The notes: a model not told the origin generated them from the sequence alone. Counted from the first letter of the stretch, positions 16,180 to 25,411 are shown. The stretch: 64,000 nt of DNA from an uncultured Saprospiraceae bacterium (GCA_937973565.1 CALJKQ010000142.1:4571-68570), one strand, 5' to 3'. Program-made: numbers and translations.

Positions 16180-18624
16180 ATGCACAAACCCTACCTGTTC
16201 ACCAGGCTGTTGAGTCTTGTCTTGCCGTGTCTATTTATTCTGACCGGCAGCATGTCGGTTTATGCACAACGCACTTCCGAAAAATACGCCACCATCATTA
16301 CAGGCCAGCAAACGCAGGTCGATCAGATCGTTGATCCCAATTTACTGGGCGAACCTTCTGTGATTTCACAAGTAGGTTCAGACTTTTCCATCTACATCAA
16401 TCCTGCTACCGACGAGGTTTCCATTGCAGCCGGCAGCACCGCCAGTGGCTACCGTTCCTTTACCATCGAATACATCATCGCCAACCCGATACCCAAATCC
16501 AACTACCGCATCTACCACCTCACTTTTGTGGCTTCAACCGTAAAAGTAAACGATGATCTGGTCAACTGGGACGGCACAGGCACCCTTACCATCAACCCGC
16601 TGCTCAACGATGAGTTTACCGGACCGGTAACCGTGAGCATCAACCAGGCCAGCGGCTCAGCACAGGTGGTCAACAACCAGATCGTATATTCCAACGCTTC
16701 CTTTGCCGGAAAAGACTACGTGCAATACACGCTTACCGACAGCATCGGTACCGCCGATCAGGGCATCATCAAAATTGAAGAAGAGCAGGCGGCTCCTACC
16801 GAAGATCAAAACTATCACTTTGTAGTCAACTACCAGGAAACCAAAAACATCACGGTTCCTGCCGGCTTTACCCTCGATCAGTTTCCATTCAACGGTGAAG
16901 TGACTACGCTGGATGCAACCCACTTCCTTTACACGCCCGAAGAATATTTTATTGGTCAGGATAGCTTTACTTTCACCAATACAGACGGTACCATCCTCGA
17001 TTACCATGCCCGCATCATCGATGCAGAAAGGGATCCCGGTTTTGTACGTAACGATGTGATTTACACCGGCAAAAACACCCCTATTACCTTCGATGTTTTT
17101 GCCAACGATCTGGTGAAAACCTTCCCTATTGTAGAGTTTTCTCCACAACTGGTTCACGATACCCTTGGCATCTTTACCTATACACCTCCCACCAACTTCA
17201 GTGGCAACAAGGTATTTACCTACAAGGTAGATTCAGGTGTAAGCATTGAAACCGGAAAGATAACCCTCGCTGTAGGCAACTTCAATCCACAATCGGATTT
17301 GATCTACAGCTATGATATACCCGGCAATCAATCTTTTGTGATGGAATACGATGTGCCGATCACCGGTTATTCCTTTACCATCGACCCTGCCAAAAAACCC
17401 AAACACGGTGTGGCTTATGCCTACCAGGACTCTACTTCGGGCCTCAGCTGCGGCACTGCCTATGGCAAAGCGCTGATCGCCTATACACCGGATCCCGGCT
17501 TTACCGGCAAAGACACCATGGAGGTTAAATATTGTGTGACCAATACCGCTGTTTGCGTTACCTACAAACTCAACTTCAACGTACAGACCCCTACATCCAC
17601 TGCTTGTCCTTGTATCGACGACTGTGTGTGGAGTGGTGACCTCAACGGCGACGGCAGGGTTTCTGCACACGATCTGCTTACCCTGGGCCGATTCCTGGGT
17701 TATGAAGGTCCGGCCAGAGACTCATCTACCCAGGCCTGGGGCGCCAACGAAGCTGAAGACTGGGGCGTACAACTGCCCAATGGCAAAGACCTCAAACACG
17801 CCGACTCCAATGGCGATGGCCGACTTACTGCTGAAGATATGCAGGGCATCCTTGATAATTTCAACAAGGTGAGCAGCCTGGTACCTACTGAAAACCTGGG
17901 ATATAAAGAATTCCCGCTGTCTCTCACTTCCAACTACAGCGAAGTTGAGCCGGGAGATACCCTTATCATTTACTTTACCCTGGGCACAGCGGCCTTCCCG
18001 GCCAACGACATCCACGGTCTTTCTTTTTCTCTCAACATAGATGGTGACTTCGTAGACAGCTCCAGCCTCCGCGTGAAGTTTTACGACAACAGCTGGATGG
18101 CAGACCACTCACCCACCCTGCAATTGCACAAACAGGTTTCCGATGGCAATGTACGCCTCGCTTTCACCCGCTCAAGTGGTAAAGGGGCCAGCGGCAATGG
18201 CATCATTGGTCAGGCGACCTGGATTGTGGGAGAAGAAGAGGTAGATGGATTTAAATCTGAAAATGCTTTTATAAATAGAAATATTAGCGTTGAAAATATT
18301 CGTTTTGAATACGCAGATAAAAATATAGTTAAACTAAAGGATGCAATACTATCTATAAAACAAGTCCTAACCTCAAGAAAAAATGACTCTATCTCAAATA
18401 ATGATTGTTATCTGTATCCTAATCCTGTAAACAATATTCTTTCAATTATTTCTAAAGAAAAGATCATTGCTTCCAAAGTATGGTCCTCAACAGGCAGCCT
18501 CTTGTTCTCCACATCGGATCTATTAACCAAAGAGATAAATACATCTTCTTTTCCTCAAGGAGTGTATTTCATTTCTTTAGTAACTGAAACCGGACAAAAA
18601 ACACTTTCCTTTATTAAGCTGTAA
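16180..18624 (+). CDS. Secreted protein with Ig-like repeats, dockerin-like and cohesin-like domains and T9SS sorting signal
   Basis: An exported protein of 814 residues. After a signal peptide (to about VYAQ, residue 30) come several beta-rich repeats of the cadherin/Ig-like 'VNDDLVNWDGTGTLTINPLLND' style (~80-440). A dockerin-like pair of EF-hand loops follows (GDLNGDGRVSAHD near 486 and DSNGDGRLTAED near 545). Next is a cohesin-like fold (~585-690, EVEPGDTLIIYFTLG, later NVRLAFTRSSGKG). A T9SS type A sorting domain ends it (from ~740, YLYPNPVNN). It should be secreted across the outer membrane and anchored or released by the T9SS. No enzymatic motif is visible, so a scaffold or adhesion role is a guess. 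From about 18,241 the base composition drops sharply. Confidence 0.85.
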   Translation: MHKPYLFTRLLSLVLPCLFILTGSMSVYAQRTSEKYATIITGQQTQVDQIVDPNLLGEPSVISQVGSDFSIYINPATDEVSIAAGSTASGYRSFTIEYIIANPIPKSNYRIYHLTFVASTVKVNDDLVNWDGTGTLTINPLLNDEFTGPVTVSINQASGSAQVVNNQIVYSNASFAGKDYVQYTLTDSIGTADQGIIKIEEEQAAPTEDQNYHFVVNYQETKNITVPAGFTLDQFPFNGEVTTLDATHFLYTPEEYFIGQDSFTFTNTDGTILDYHARIIDAERDPGFVRNDVIYTGKNTPITFDVFANDLVKTFPIVEFSPQLVHDTLGIFTYTPPTNFSGNKVFTYKVDSGVSIETGKITLAVGNFNPQSDLIYSYDIPGNQSFVMEYDVPITGYSFTIDPAKKPKHGVAYAYQDSTSGLSCGTAYGKALIAYTPDPGFTGKDTMEVKYCVTNTAVCVTYKLNFNVQTPTSTACPCIDDCVWSGDLNGDGRVSAHDLLTLGRFLGYEGPARDSSTQAWGANEAEDWGVQLPNGKDLKHADSNGDGRLTAEDMQGILDNFNKVSSLVPTENLGYKEFPLSLTSNYSEVEPGDTLIIYFTLGTAAFPANDIHGLSFSLNIDGDFVDSSSLRVKFYDNSWMADHSPTLQLHKQVSDGNVRLAFTRSSGKGASGNGIIGQATWIVGEEEVDGFKSENAFINRNISVENIRFEYADKNIVKLKDAILSIKQVLTSRKNDSISNNDCYLYPNPVNNILSIISKEKIIASKVWSSTGSLLFSTSDLLTKEINTSSFPQGVYFISLVTETGQKTLSFIKL

Positions 18625-20062
18625 GTTTTTCCTCTATCTTTTCTAATAGCCAGGGTTTATTGACTACTGCCTCTGCTTGAAGAATTTCTTCTCTCAGTTT
18701 AAGTAATTTGGATTTATCTCCTTTATTTAGTTTACAAAGACTTCGTGTATATCTTATCAATTTATAATATTGCTCCTTCCTTTGTTTGGTCAGCGTTTTT
18801 TCTCGATCTAAATACAATTTAAAGCTTGAAAAAAGAGATTCTATACTTTCCCACTCTTTAAGTTCATAATAGGACGCCATTAATAAATTCCTTGATAGAA
18901 GTGCCTGAAAGACTTCCTTATAGTCTGTAAATGATAAAAGTTGTATTACCTTTTTGTAATTCTTTTTGTTCATTTCAACCCTAGCTAAACTAAAGTTTAT
19001 GTTGCTTTCTCTGACAGAAGGATCAAGAAAAATCGAATAATCAGCTATAAACTCCTCTGCCCATATGTATTCTCCAAGTTTAACAGCAAGTGCTACAATA
19101 TTCCTAAACGTTGTAGGAGAAATGTGTTCATCCCTAATGATGATGTCGTTTTTTAACCCTAGTTTATACCACTCAAAAGATTCTCTTTCAAACTCCGGCA
19201 AACCCTTGTTTCCAAGACTTACACAATAACCTATCACCAGGTCCAGCAAATCCTTCGATTCTTTTTTGTCAAAGTGATGTAGATTGGCAATCAGCAGGTC
19301 TTTGAGTTTGTAATAATCTTCGGTATTGCCTTCCTGGCTTTTGATGACCGAAATCAGGTAATAAATGGCAATGGGCGGGTAATCCTTAAAAAAGGGTGAT
19401 TGTGCCAGCTTGAGGATGACATCGATGCCGATGATTTTTTTATTGAGTTTGAAGGTCTGGTTCCACGATAACAGGGTACAGTAGGATCGCAGTTTTTCGG
19501 CGATAAAAAACACGTCGAGGTTGTACGACATCTCTTCCACGTTGAGTACCTTGTCCATCTCCACTTTTCGGCCAATGGTGTTGTCGTGGAAGTTGATGTC
19601 CATGATGGCCCGCTCAATGTTGTACATGTTGAGGTAGTGTTCGGCGTTTTTGTTTTGGTGCAGTTTTTTGTTGAATTCAATGTGGTGGATCAGCGAGCCG
19701 TACAGTTCCGACAGGTTGCGGTTGATGTAGGCTTTCATGAGAAGTCGCAGTTTTTCGGAGCCGTCGCCCTCCATTTCTTTTTGCATGATGAACTCCTCAA
19801 ACAAGGCAAAGAGATCGGAAGAAAGTTTGCGAAATTTCACATCGTTGTAGGGCGTATCGGCTCCGTAAATGCGGGCCCACACCTCGCGGCTGTCTACACT
19901 TCCCGGATCCTTATCAGCACGGATGGCCTCGTTGAGCATGTCAAAGAAGACAACAAAAGCTTCGTTTTGGTTGAAGTACGGCGATAGCAAAAACCGGCGA
20001 AAGCTGTTGAGCTCATAAATGCTGAGCCGGGTAAGGGCCCTGGTGATTTTTCGATCTTTCAT
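18614..20062 (-). CDS. Conserved hypothetical protein, alpha-helical
   Basis: I do not recognise a named family. The 482-residue protein has no signal peptide or membrane helix. It is rich in Leu, Lys, Glu and Tyr and looks all-helical, with hints of TPR-like helical hairpins in the second half (for example LARVEMNKKNYKKVIQLLSF and LLMASYYELKEWESIESLF). It overlaps the convergent T9SS gene by 11 bases. The 3' part (to about 19,230) is clearly more AT-rich than the 5' part, which is odd within one gene. A cytoplasmic scaffold role is possible but not shown. Confidence 0.7.
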   Translation of the reverse strand: MKDRKITRALTRLSIYELNSFRRFLLSPYFNQNEAFVVFFDMLNEAIRADKDPGSVDSREVWARIYGADTPYNDVKFRKLSSDLFALFEEFIMQKEMEGDGSEKLRLLMKAYINRNLSELYGSLIHHIEFNKKLHQNKNAEHYLNMYNIERAIMDINFHDNTIGRKVEMDKVLNVEEMSYNLDVFFIAEKLRSYCTLLSWNQTFKLNKKIIGIDVILKLAQSPFFKDYPPIAIYYLISVIKSQEGNTEDYYKLKDLLIANLHHFDKKESKDLLDLVIGYCVSLGNKGLPEFERESFEWYKLGLKNDIIIRDEHISPTTFRNIVALAVKLGEYIWAEEFIADYSIFLDPSVRESNINFSLARVEMNKKNYKKVIQLLSFTDYKEVFQALLSRNLLMASYYELKEWESIESLFSSFKLYLDREKTLTKQRKEQYYKLIRYTRSLCKLNKGDKSKLLKLREEILQAEAVVNKPWLLEKIEEKLTA

Positions 20063-20073
20063 GCCATGAAATT

Positions 20074-20113
20074 ACAAAAAACCGGAAAGAAGATCAATAC
20101 CTCTTCTTTCCGG
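20074..20113 (-). terminator. Strong intrinsic terminator after the small lipoprotein gene
   Basis: A perfect 12-bp stem, CCGGAAAGAAGA with TCTTCTTTCCGG, around an 8-base loop, is followed on the minus strand by six T. It ends the transcript of the 146-residue lipoprotein gene just before the helical-protein gene. Confidence 0.88.
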
Positions 20114-20134
20114 GGGCAAAAAAGAACTTTAATT

Positions 20135-20575
20135 TTACTCTGCTATCACCCTTACGGCTGTGGCGTTGAAACTAATGTTGCCCGGGTTGAGGGTAGCATT
20201 AAAGCCGGAAGCCGCATCCTGGGCATTCAGCGAGGTCTTGCCGGTATATACCACCTGGTTGGTGCCCGGATTTTTGATGACCTTCATATTGGAGCCATTG
20301 GCCTGCAATTCACTAACACCAGTAAGTGTCTGCTCACCCAACGTGCCGGGATTTAAAATGACCCTAAATCCATCCGCATCTTCTTCACCTACAATCTCTC
20401 CGGCCGTGTAGGAGGCCGCACTTCGGTTGGCAAAAGTCACTTGCACAGCAAGAGCGTCGGTACGTGTTTGGGCATCAGTGCCGGTGATGCTGGGAGAGAG
20501 GGTGTCGGTTTCGGGTGCACAACTGGTAAACAGGGCAACGATCAGCATGGCGAAAAAAAACAATACATTTTTCAT
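20135..20575 (-). CDS. Small predicted lipoprotein of unknown function
   Basis: A 146-residue protein with a signal peptide ending in a lipobox (LFTSC, Cys at about 19), so it is predicted to be lipidated. The mature part is Ala/Thr/Asn-rich and beta-like, with two loosely similar halves (GFRVILNPGTLGEQTL and GFNATLNPGNISFNAT). No family was recognised. It forms a unit of its own, with a strong terminator directly downstream. Confidence 0.72.
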   Translation of the reverse strand: MKNVLFFFAMLIVALFTSCAPETDTLSPSITGTDAQTRTDALAVQVTFANRSAASYTAGEIVGEEDADGFRVILNPGTLGEQTLTGVSELQANGSNMKVIKNPGTNQVVYTGKTSLNAQDAASGFNATLNPGNISFNATAVRVIAE

Positions 20576-20703
20576 GTTATAAAAATTATGAGGTTAAGAA
20601 AAAAGACCTGATCAAATCTTATAAACACACAACGCAGCACTTGCCTGCTTTCATTCCCATTGTTGTGTAAAATCGGGGTTTTTCCGGCTTAAATCAAGGC
20701 ATT

Positions 20704-20717
20704 CCCTTACGTAAGGG
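20704..20717. promoter_or_regulatory. 14-bp perfect palindrome, possible operator
   Basis: CCCTTACGTAAGGG lies in the intergenic region between the lipoprotein gene and the divergent membrane-protein gene. The shape suits a dimeric regulator such as a LuxR-type protein, but no second copy was found in the window and the function is not known. Confidence 0.3.
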
Positions 20718-20822
20718 TCTTGTGGCTATAGGGGTTTTCATATACGCGATTGTTTTTACGCCTAGCCTGTCTTTTTGAGCTTGGGTGTTCTGTGTCTTTT
20801 TTTTATCTTGCAATAAAAACGG

Positions 20823-21296
20823 ATGGAAGATGGTTTTCCACTACAAAGCAGATTGGGAGAAACAACCGTAAAAAAGTTGCTTTCCGCTGCACAATGGGCA
20901 AGGGTATATGGCTCGATTTTGTGCGTGTTTTCAGGTATGGGCCTGATAGGACTTCTCTTTACCCTCACTGCGCTAGCGTCCTTTTCTTCGGCGATGGGTG
21001 GCAAAGAAGCCGGTCTGTTTTATTTGGCCCTATTCCTCTATTTGATCGTGTTGGCGTTTATGCTCTACCTCAATGTTCAGCTCGTTTTTTTTGGCAGAGA
21101 TGTCAAAGCCGGGGTATATGGCGATAACGAGGCTTTGCTGGAGGTGGGCTTCTCCCGACTGGCCCGTTATTTCAAAATAATAAGCATCCTTATGATATCC
21201 CTGATTGTTATGGTGGTATTTGTATATGCCCTGGTTTTGGCTGCCGGTATCGGGGGTGCTACAGACACTCCTCCTTACCCAAAAAATCATTTTTGA
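20823..21296 (+). CDS. Small membrane protein of unknown function
   Basis: A 157-residue protein with about four hydrophobic helices (GSILCVFSGMGLIGLLFTLTA, FYLALFLYLIVLAFMLYL, IISILMISLIVMVVFVYAL). It resembles the DUF5362-type small membrane proteins of Bacteroidota, though I am not certain of the family. A lipoprotein gene follows after one base, so the two are likely co-expressed. Confidence 0.65.
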   Translation: MEDGFPLQSRLGETTVKKLLSAAQWARVYGSILCVFSGMGLIGLLFTLTALASFSSAMGGKEAGLFYLALFLYLIVLAFMLYLNVQLVFFGRDVKAGVYGDNEALLEVGFSRLARYFKIISILMISLIVMVVFVYALVLAAGIGGATDTPPYPKNHF

Positions 21297-21297
21297 C

Positions 21298-22059
21298 ATG
21301 CGCATTTCCATTTCGTTGCTGTGTTGCCTTTGGCTCTTGTCTTGTGGCGATCAATCCATTGAAGGTCCCAAACAGGGCTATTTTTTCTTGACTACACCCA
21401 AAACCACAAGTGGTGGCGGAGAAGAAGTGCAGCCCTACGACCGGGAAATCCAGTTCAATCAGGAATACATCGTGGCGTTTAAGCGGGGTTTTGATCGCAA
21501 ACAAGTGCTGCGCGAGGTTTACGAGGTTCGCACCCACAAGCTGTACCGCTTTCTCACCCACCATAAAACCTGGCTGGCATACGTCGAAGAGCACCCCGAA
21601 TCCCTTATAGATGTATCAAGCAATGTATCACAGGATTATTACGACAGTCGGATCGTCTCTTACGAAAAAGGCAACAAAACCATCCGGGGTTTTGATACCC
21701 AATGCCTGCTGTACAGAGACAAGGTAGGCAATCCCAAAAAAATGTGGATTATGCCTACGATACCTTTTTACCTCAACCACATTCCTGCCTTTGCCAAACA
21801 CGTAAAAGGCATGCCCGTTGAAATGGCAGAGGATAGTGGTCTGGACCAGGATTTTACGATGTTTTCCATGACCTATTTTGACCCCAATGTCAGTGAAGCC
21901 GCCTTTAGTACGAGCATGAGCGGGTATATCCAGGCCGATAAACAGCGCTTCGAAGCGGCTTTGATGGAAGTGGTAAAAGAAAACAACCAATACACAGATA
22001 TCGATTACGAGGAGCGTTTGGTGTGGGAAAATAACTTGCGAACCTTGTTTTTGTTTTAA
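21298..22059 (+). CDS. Predicted lipoprotein of unknown function
   Basis: A 253-residue protein starting MRISISLLCCLWLLSC, a short signal peptide with a lipobox Cys at about 16. The open frame extends 93 bases upstream inside the preceding gene, but ATG 21298 gives the signal peptide and follows the previous stop by one base. The mature part is a mixed alpha/beta sequence with no motif that I can assign. Coupling to the small membrane protein upstream suggests a shared envelope role. Confidence 0.7.
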   Translation: MRISISLLCCLWLLSCGDQSIEGPKQGYFFLTTPKTTSGGGEEVQPYDREIQFNQEYIVAFKRGFDRKQVLREVYEVRTHKLYRFLTHHKTWLAYVEEHPESLIDVSSNVSQDYYDSRIVSYEKGNKTIRGFDTQCLLYRDKVGNPKKMWIMPTIPFYLNHIPAFAKHVKGMPVEMAEDSGLDQDFTMFSMTYFDPNVSEAAFSTSMSGYIQADKQRFEAALMEVVKENNQYTDIDYEERLVWENNLRTLFLF

Positions 22060-22082
22060 GTCCTCCTTCTGCCATACTTGCC

Positions 22083-22090
22083 TATCTTTG
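22083..22090 (+). promoter_or_regulatory. -7 element of the hemJ operon
   Basis: TATCTTTG, 12 bases before the hemJ ATG, matches TAnnTTTG. No clear -33 element is seen. Confidence 0.45.
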
Positions 22091-22102
22091 TAAAAAAAAG
22101 AT

Positions 22103-22645
22103 ATGTTGCTTTTGTTGTTTAAGACCCTGCACATCATTGGCTTTGTGGCCTGGTTTGCAGCCATGTTTTATTTGTGGCGTTTGTTTGTGTACCACAAAGA
22201 AGCCTTAGAAGCCAACGATGGTGCTACCTCGATTTTAACTGCACAATACAGCATCATGGAGTGGCGCCTGTACCGCATCATCATGACACCGGCCATGGTC
22301 CTTACGTGGATTTGCGGATCCATTATGCTTTTTATGTATGGCATGGAATGGTTTAAAATCAATTTGTGGATGCATTTTAAGTTTTTATTTCTGCTGGTGT
22401 TAAGCGGTTATCATGGCTACAGCAAAGGCATCATCAAAAAACTGGAAAACAAGACCGCCAACTTCACTTCAATGGGCTTTCGTTATTTCAACGAAGTGCC
22501 TACCGTGTTGCTGATTCTGATTGTCACGCTCGCTGTATATAGAAACCAGACAAGTCCCATCTACCTTACCATGGTTACCCTGATGGTCGTATTTCTGATC
22601 ATTGCCTTTACCCTGTTGTATAAAAAAATCCGTACCCGGTCATGA
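22103..22645 (+). CDS. hemJ: Protoporphyrinogen oxidase HemJ-like membrane protein
   Basis: A 180-residue membrane protein of the HemJ (UPF0093) family, which oxidises protoporphyrinogen IX to protoporphyrin IX in haem synthesis in bacteria lacking HemG or HemY. The conserved His is in KTLHIIGFVAWFAAMFYLWRLFVYH, followed by MEWRLYRIIMTPAMVLTW and the WMHFKFLF segment. Four helices are visible. It overlaps the next gene by ATGA. The assignment rests on the family pattern; a distant CopD-like role is the alternative. Confidence 0.82.
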   Translation: MLLLLFKTLHIIGFVAWFAAMFYLWRLFVYHKEALEANDGATSILTAQYSIMEWRLYRIIMTPAMVLTWICGSIMLFMYGMEWFKINLWMHFKFLFLLVLSGYHGYSKGIIKKLENKTANFTSMGFRYFNEVPTVLLILIVTLAVYRNQTSPIYLTMVTLMVVFLIIAFTLLYKKIRTRS

Positions 22646-23679
22646 TAGCACCTAAGACACCCAAAGCACCCATGCCCTTGAAGAAAAAGCTGCTGTATTT
22701 GTTGGGCGGCATTGTAGCCTTATTATTGGTAGCCGCCATTTTACTGCCCTCGAATATTGAAACTACGGTGAGTGATGAAATCAAAGCGCCGGTCAATTAT
22801 GTGTACAACCTGCTCAGCAATCAACAGAATGTACCTTCCTGGAACTCGTGGTCTATAGACGACAAAGAGATGAAGATCGTGTATGACAAGCCCACCTCAG
22901 GCGTTGGCAGCGGTTATTCGTGGACCAGTCCTTCTTCGGGTGATGGCAGTGTGGTTTATACCGCCATGGTTCCCAACCAAAAGTTAGATGCCGAGCTGAC
23001 CATGGGTGGCGACAAGAGCAGCTATACCATACTTTTGGAAAAAGCAGGTGAAGACAAAACCAAAATCAGCTGGAGCTTCCGTTCTCACATGGGTTTTCCC
23101 ATGAACCTCATGGGCCCTGTTTTGAAATACATTGTCAACAAACAAAACAAAAAGAGTTTTGATCATATAGAAGCAGAGGTTGGCCGTCGACAGGCCGGTC
23201 AGTACTTTGGGCATCAGATAAAAGAAGGTACTCAAAATGCCAGGCACTTTGCCACCGTAAGAGGGGTGGTTTCCTTTGATAAAATTGCACAATACTACAG
23301 TCAAAACCTGGCGGCCATTTATCAAAAACTACAGGACGAAGGCATCTCTTCCGTGGGTGCTCCATGCGCCTTGTTTTACAGCTACGACGAAAAGAAACAA
23401 CAAACAGAGATGGCGGTTGCCGTACCTGTGCTGGCTCCGGTAAGCATTCAGGACCTTACATCGGTTTCTCTGCCTGTACAAAATGCAGCTTACGTAGATT
23501 ATTATGGCGATCCGGCGCAAACAGCCAACGCCCACTACGGTTTGGACGAATACCTCAAAGACAGGGCTTATTCACAGTCGGTACCGGTAATAGAAGAATA
23601 CGTAACCGACCCCATAAAGGAAAAAGAACAAAGCAAGTGGCTGACAAAGATTTACTATTACACTGCTGAAAAAAAATAG
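22642..23679 (+). CDS. SRPBCC and GyrI-like domain membrane-anchored protein
   Basis: A protein of 345 residues with one N-terminal membrane helix (~14-36, LLYLLGGIVALLLVAAILL). A SRPBCC/polyketide-cyclase-like ligand-binding domain follows (~42-180, APVNYVYNLLSNQQNVPSWNSW). The C-terminal domain is of the GyrI/AraC effector-binding type (~195-345). Such two-domain proteins are common in Bacteroidota; their ligands are generally unknown. It is coupled to hemJ by an ATGA overlap, and the kinase gene follows after 27 bases. Confidence 0.75.
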   Translation: MIAPKTPKAPMPLKKKLLYLLGGIVALLLVAAILLPSNIETTVSDEIKAPVNYVYNLLSNQQNVPSWNSWSIDDKEMKIVYDKPTSGVGSGYSWTSPSSGDGSVVYTAMVPNQKLDAELTMGGDKSSYTILLEKAGEDKTKISWSFRSHMGFPMNLMGPVLKYIVNKQNKKSFDHIEAEVGRRQAGQYFGHQIKEGTQNARHFATVRGVVSFDKIAQYYSQNLAAIYQKLQDEGISSVGAPCALFYSYDEKKQQTEMAVAVPVLAPVSIQDLTSVSLPVQNAAYVDYYGDPAQTANAHYGLDEYLKDRAYSQSVPVIEEYVTDPIKEKEQSKWLTKIYYYTAEKK

Positions 23680-23706
23680 AAAACCGTCATCGTTCGTTAA
23701 TCACCT

Positions 23707-24873
23707 ATGCAGGACATATATCAACAGCGCAATACCTGGAAGTTTATCCTGGCCATTGTAGGAACCATCATCCTGGTTATCACCCTGGTTTACTCCAACT
23801 ACCTGGCTAAAAACCTGGAAGAAAACGAATTGAAAAATGCGGCTCTTTTTAAGGAGGCCATCGTGTTTTTGCAGCAAAACAACGATTTCAATGCCGACGT
23901 GGGCTTACATGATTTTATTGTCAACAACTTTGCCCTTCCTGTGATCATTCGGGACGACGTCGATTCTCTTACGGCTTTCAATTTTCCGGAGGAACAGGCC
24001 AACGATCCGGTTTTTTTACAAAAGAAAGTTGATGAATTTCTGGCCTCCGGACAAAAGCCACTGGTGGGCAAGGGCTATAGCAAAGAACTCTATTTTTTCA
24101 ACAGCAAGTTGCTGGATTATATCCGTTACTTTCCCCTCCTCCAAATCTTTTTGGTGGGCTCGTTTGTGGCCCTGGGCTACTTTCTTTTCAACAGCTCCAA
24201 AAAAGCAGAACAAAACCGGGTATGGGCGGGCATGGCCAAAGAAACGGCCCACCAGCTGGGTACACCTATCTCTGCCATCATGGGCTGGATCTCACACCTC
24301 AAAGACCAACACGCTGAAGATGAGGCGGTACAGGAGATCACCACTGAACTCGAAAAGGATGTGGAACGCCTTAATCTGGTGGCAGATCGTTTTTCAAAAA
24401 TTGGCTCTGCCCCGGAATTGCACAGCCGCGATCTTACCCATGTAGTAAGGGATGTAACAGAGTACATGAAAAGAAGAGCCTCTCGTCAGACCTCTTTTCA
24501 TCTGCAACTCGAAGAATCCAATCATTTTTGGTCAGATATCAATACCCATTTGTTTGAATGGGTGGTAGAAAATATCATGCGCAACGCCCTCGATGCCATG
24601 GACGGCAAAGGCAGCATTACCCTTCAATTTTACGAAGAAGACGACTTCAACTGCATCGACATCACCGATACGGGCAAGGGTATTCCTGCCTCGCGGTTCA
24701 AAACGGTGTTCAACCCCGGTTATTCGACGAAACAACGGGGCTGGGGCCTTGGTTTGTCACTGGCCAAACGCATCATTGAGGAATACCACAAAGGCAAAAT
24801 TTTTGTGAAATCCTCAAAAATAGATGTGGGCACTACGTTTTGTATCAAACTGAAAAAATCGAAGCGCCCTTAA
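23707..24873 (+). CDS. Membrane sensor histidine kinase
   Basis: A 388-residue histidine kinase. Two membrane helices (~12-32 and ~142-161) bracket a small periplasmic domain of about 110 residues. The phospho-accepting His182 lies in KETAHQLGTPISAIMGW. The catalytic domain shows an N box (NIMRNALDAMDG), a G1 box (DITDTGKGIP) and a G2 box (WGLGLSLAKRIIEEYH). No HAMP domain and no adjacent response regulator gene were found, so its partner lies elsewhere. The signal is unknown. It ends the hemJ run; the convergent slyD gene begins 5 bases after it. Confidence 0.9.
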   Translation: MQDIYQQRNTWKFILAIVGTIILVITLVYSNYLAKNLEENELKNAALFKEAIVFLQQNNDFNADVGLHDFIVNNFALPVIIRDDVDSLTAFNFPEEQANDPVFLQKKVDEFLASGQKPLVGKGYSKELYFFNSKLLDYIRYFPLLQIFLVGSFVALGYFLFNSSKKAEQNRVWAGMAKETAHQLGTPISAIMGWISHLKDQHAEDEAVQEITTELEKDVERLNLVADRFSKIGSAPELHSRDLTHVVRDVTEYMKRRASRQTSFHLQLEESNHFWSDINTHLFEWVVENIMRNALDAMDGKGSITLQFYEEDDFNCIDITDTGKGIPASRFKTVFNPGYSTKQRGWGLGLSLAKRIIEEYHKGKIFVKSSKIDVGTTFCIKLKKSKRP

Positions 24874-24878
24874 CTTAT

Positions 24879-25388
24879 TTAGTGGTGATGTCCGCCCGGT
24901 CCGTGAACGTGTCCGTGGTCGAGTTCTGATTCTGTGGCTGGTCTTACGCTGAGAATCTCTCCGCTAAAGTGCAGCGACTTCCCTGCCATAGGATGGTTGA
25001 AATCCACGATTACTGTATTGAGCTTTACTTCTGAGAGGATACCTCTGTAACGATGACCATCTTCGTCTGTCATGTGGATGGGGGCGCCCGCCACAAGGTA
25101 GTCGCGATCTACATTGCCATTTTCATCGGCAAAGTTTTCGATAGGTACTTCTACAATGGCTTCAGGATCCTTCACCCCGTAAGCTTCTTCGGGACTGAGC
25201 AAAAAACCATAGTTTTCGCCTGCGTTTTTTCCATTCAAATTGGCTTCAAAGCCAGAGATCATCTGGCCAATGCCAAAGATAAAGGTGAGGGGCTCTGCAC
25301 CAAACGTTTCTTCGATGAGTTCTCCTTCTGCCGAACCATCTCTCAAGCTATAGTGCAGGGAAACGACGGTGTTTTGTTGAATATTCAT
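24879..25388 (-). CDS. slyD: FKBP-type peptidyl-prolyl isomerase, SlyD family
   Basis: A 169-residue SlyD-type isomerase and chaperone. The FKBP part begins NTVVSLHYSLRDG. The inserted IF chaperone domain runs through AYGVKDPEAIVEVP to the IVDFNHPMAGKSLHF block. The His-rich tail (HGHVHGPGGHHH) is the nickel-binding feature of SlyD. It should act in the cytoplasm on proline isomerisation and metal delivery. ATG 25388 is chosen because the -7 element TACCTTTG at 25404-25411 overlaps the longer start. Confidence 0.92.
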   Translation of the reverse strand: MNIQQNTVVSLHYSLRDGSAEGELIEETFGAEPLTFIFGIGQMISGFEANLNGKNAGENYGFLLSPEEAYGVKDPEAIVEVPIENFADENGNVDRDYLVAGAPIHMTDEDGHRYRGILSEVKLNTVIVDFNHPMAGKSLHFSGEILSVRPATESELDHGHVHGPGGHHH

Positions 25389-25403
25389 TGGATAAATTTG
25401 GCG

Positions 25404-25411
25404 CAAAGGTA
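25404..25411 (-). promoter_or_regulatory. -7 element of slyD
   Basis: TACCTTTG on the minus strand, 15 bases before the ATG, matches TAnnTTTG. The -33 region is poor. Confidence 0.45.
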
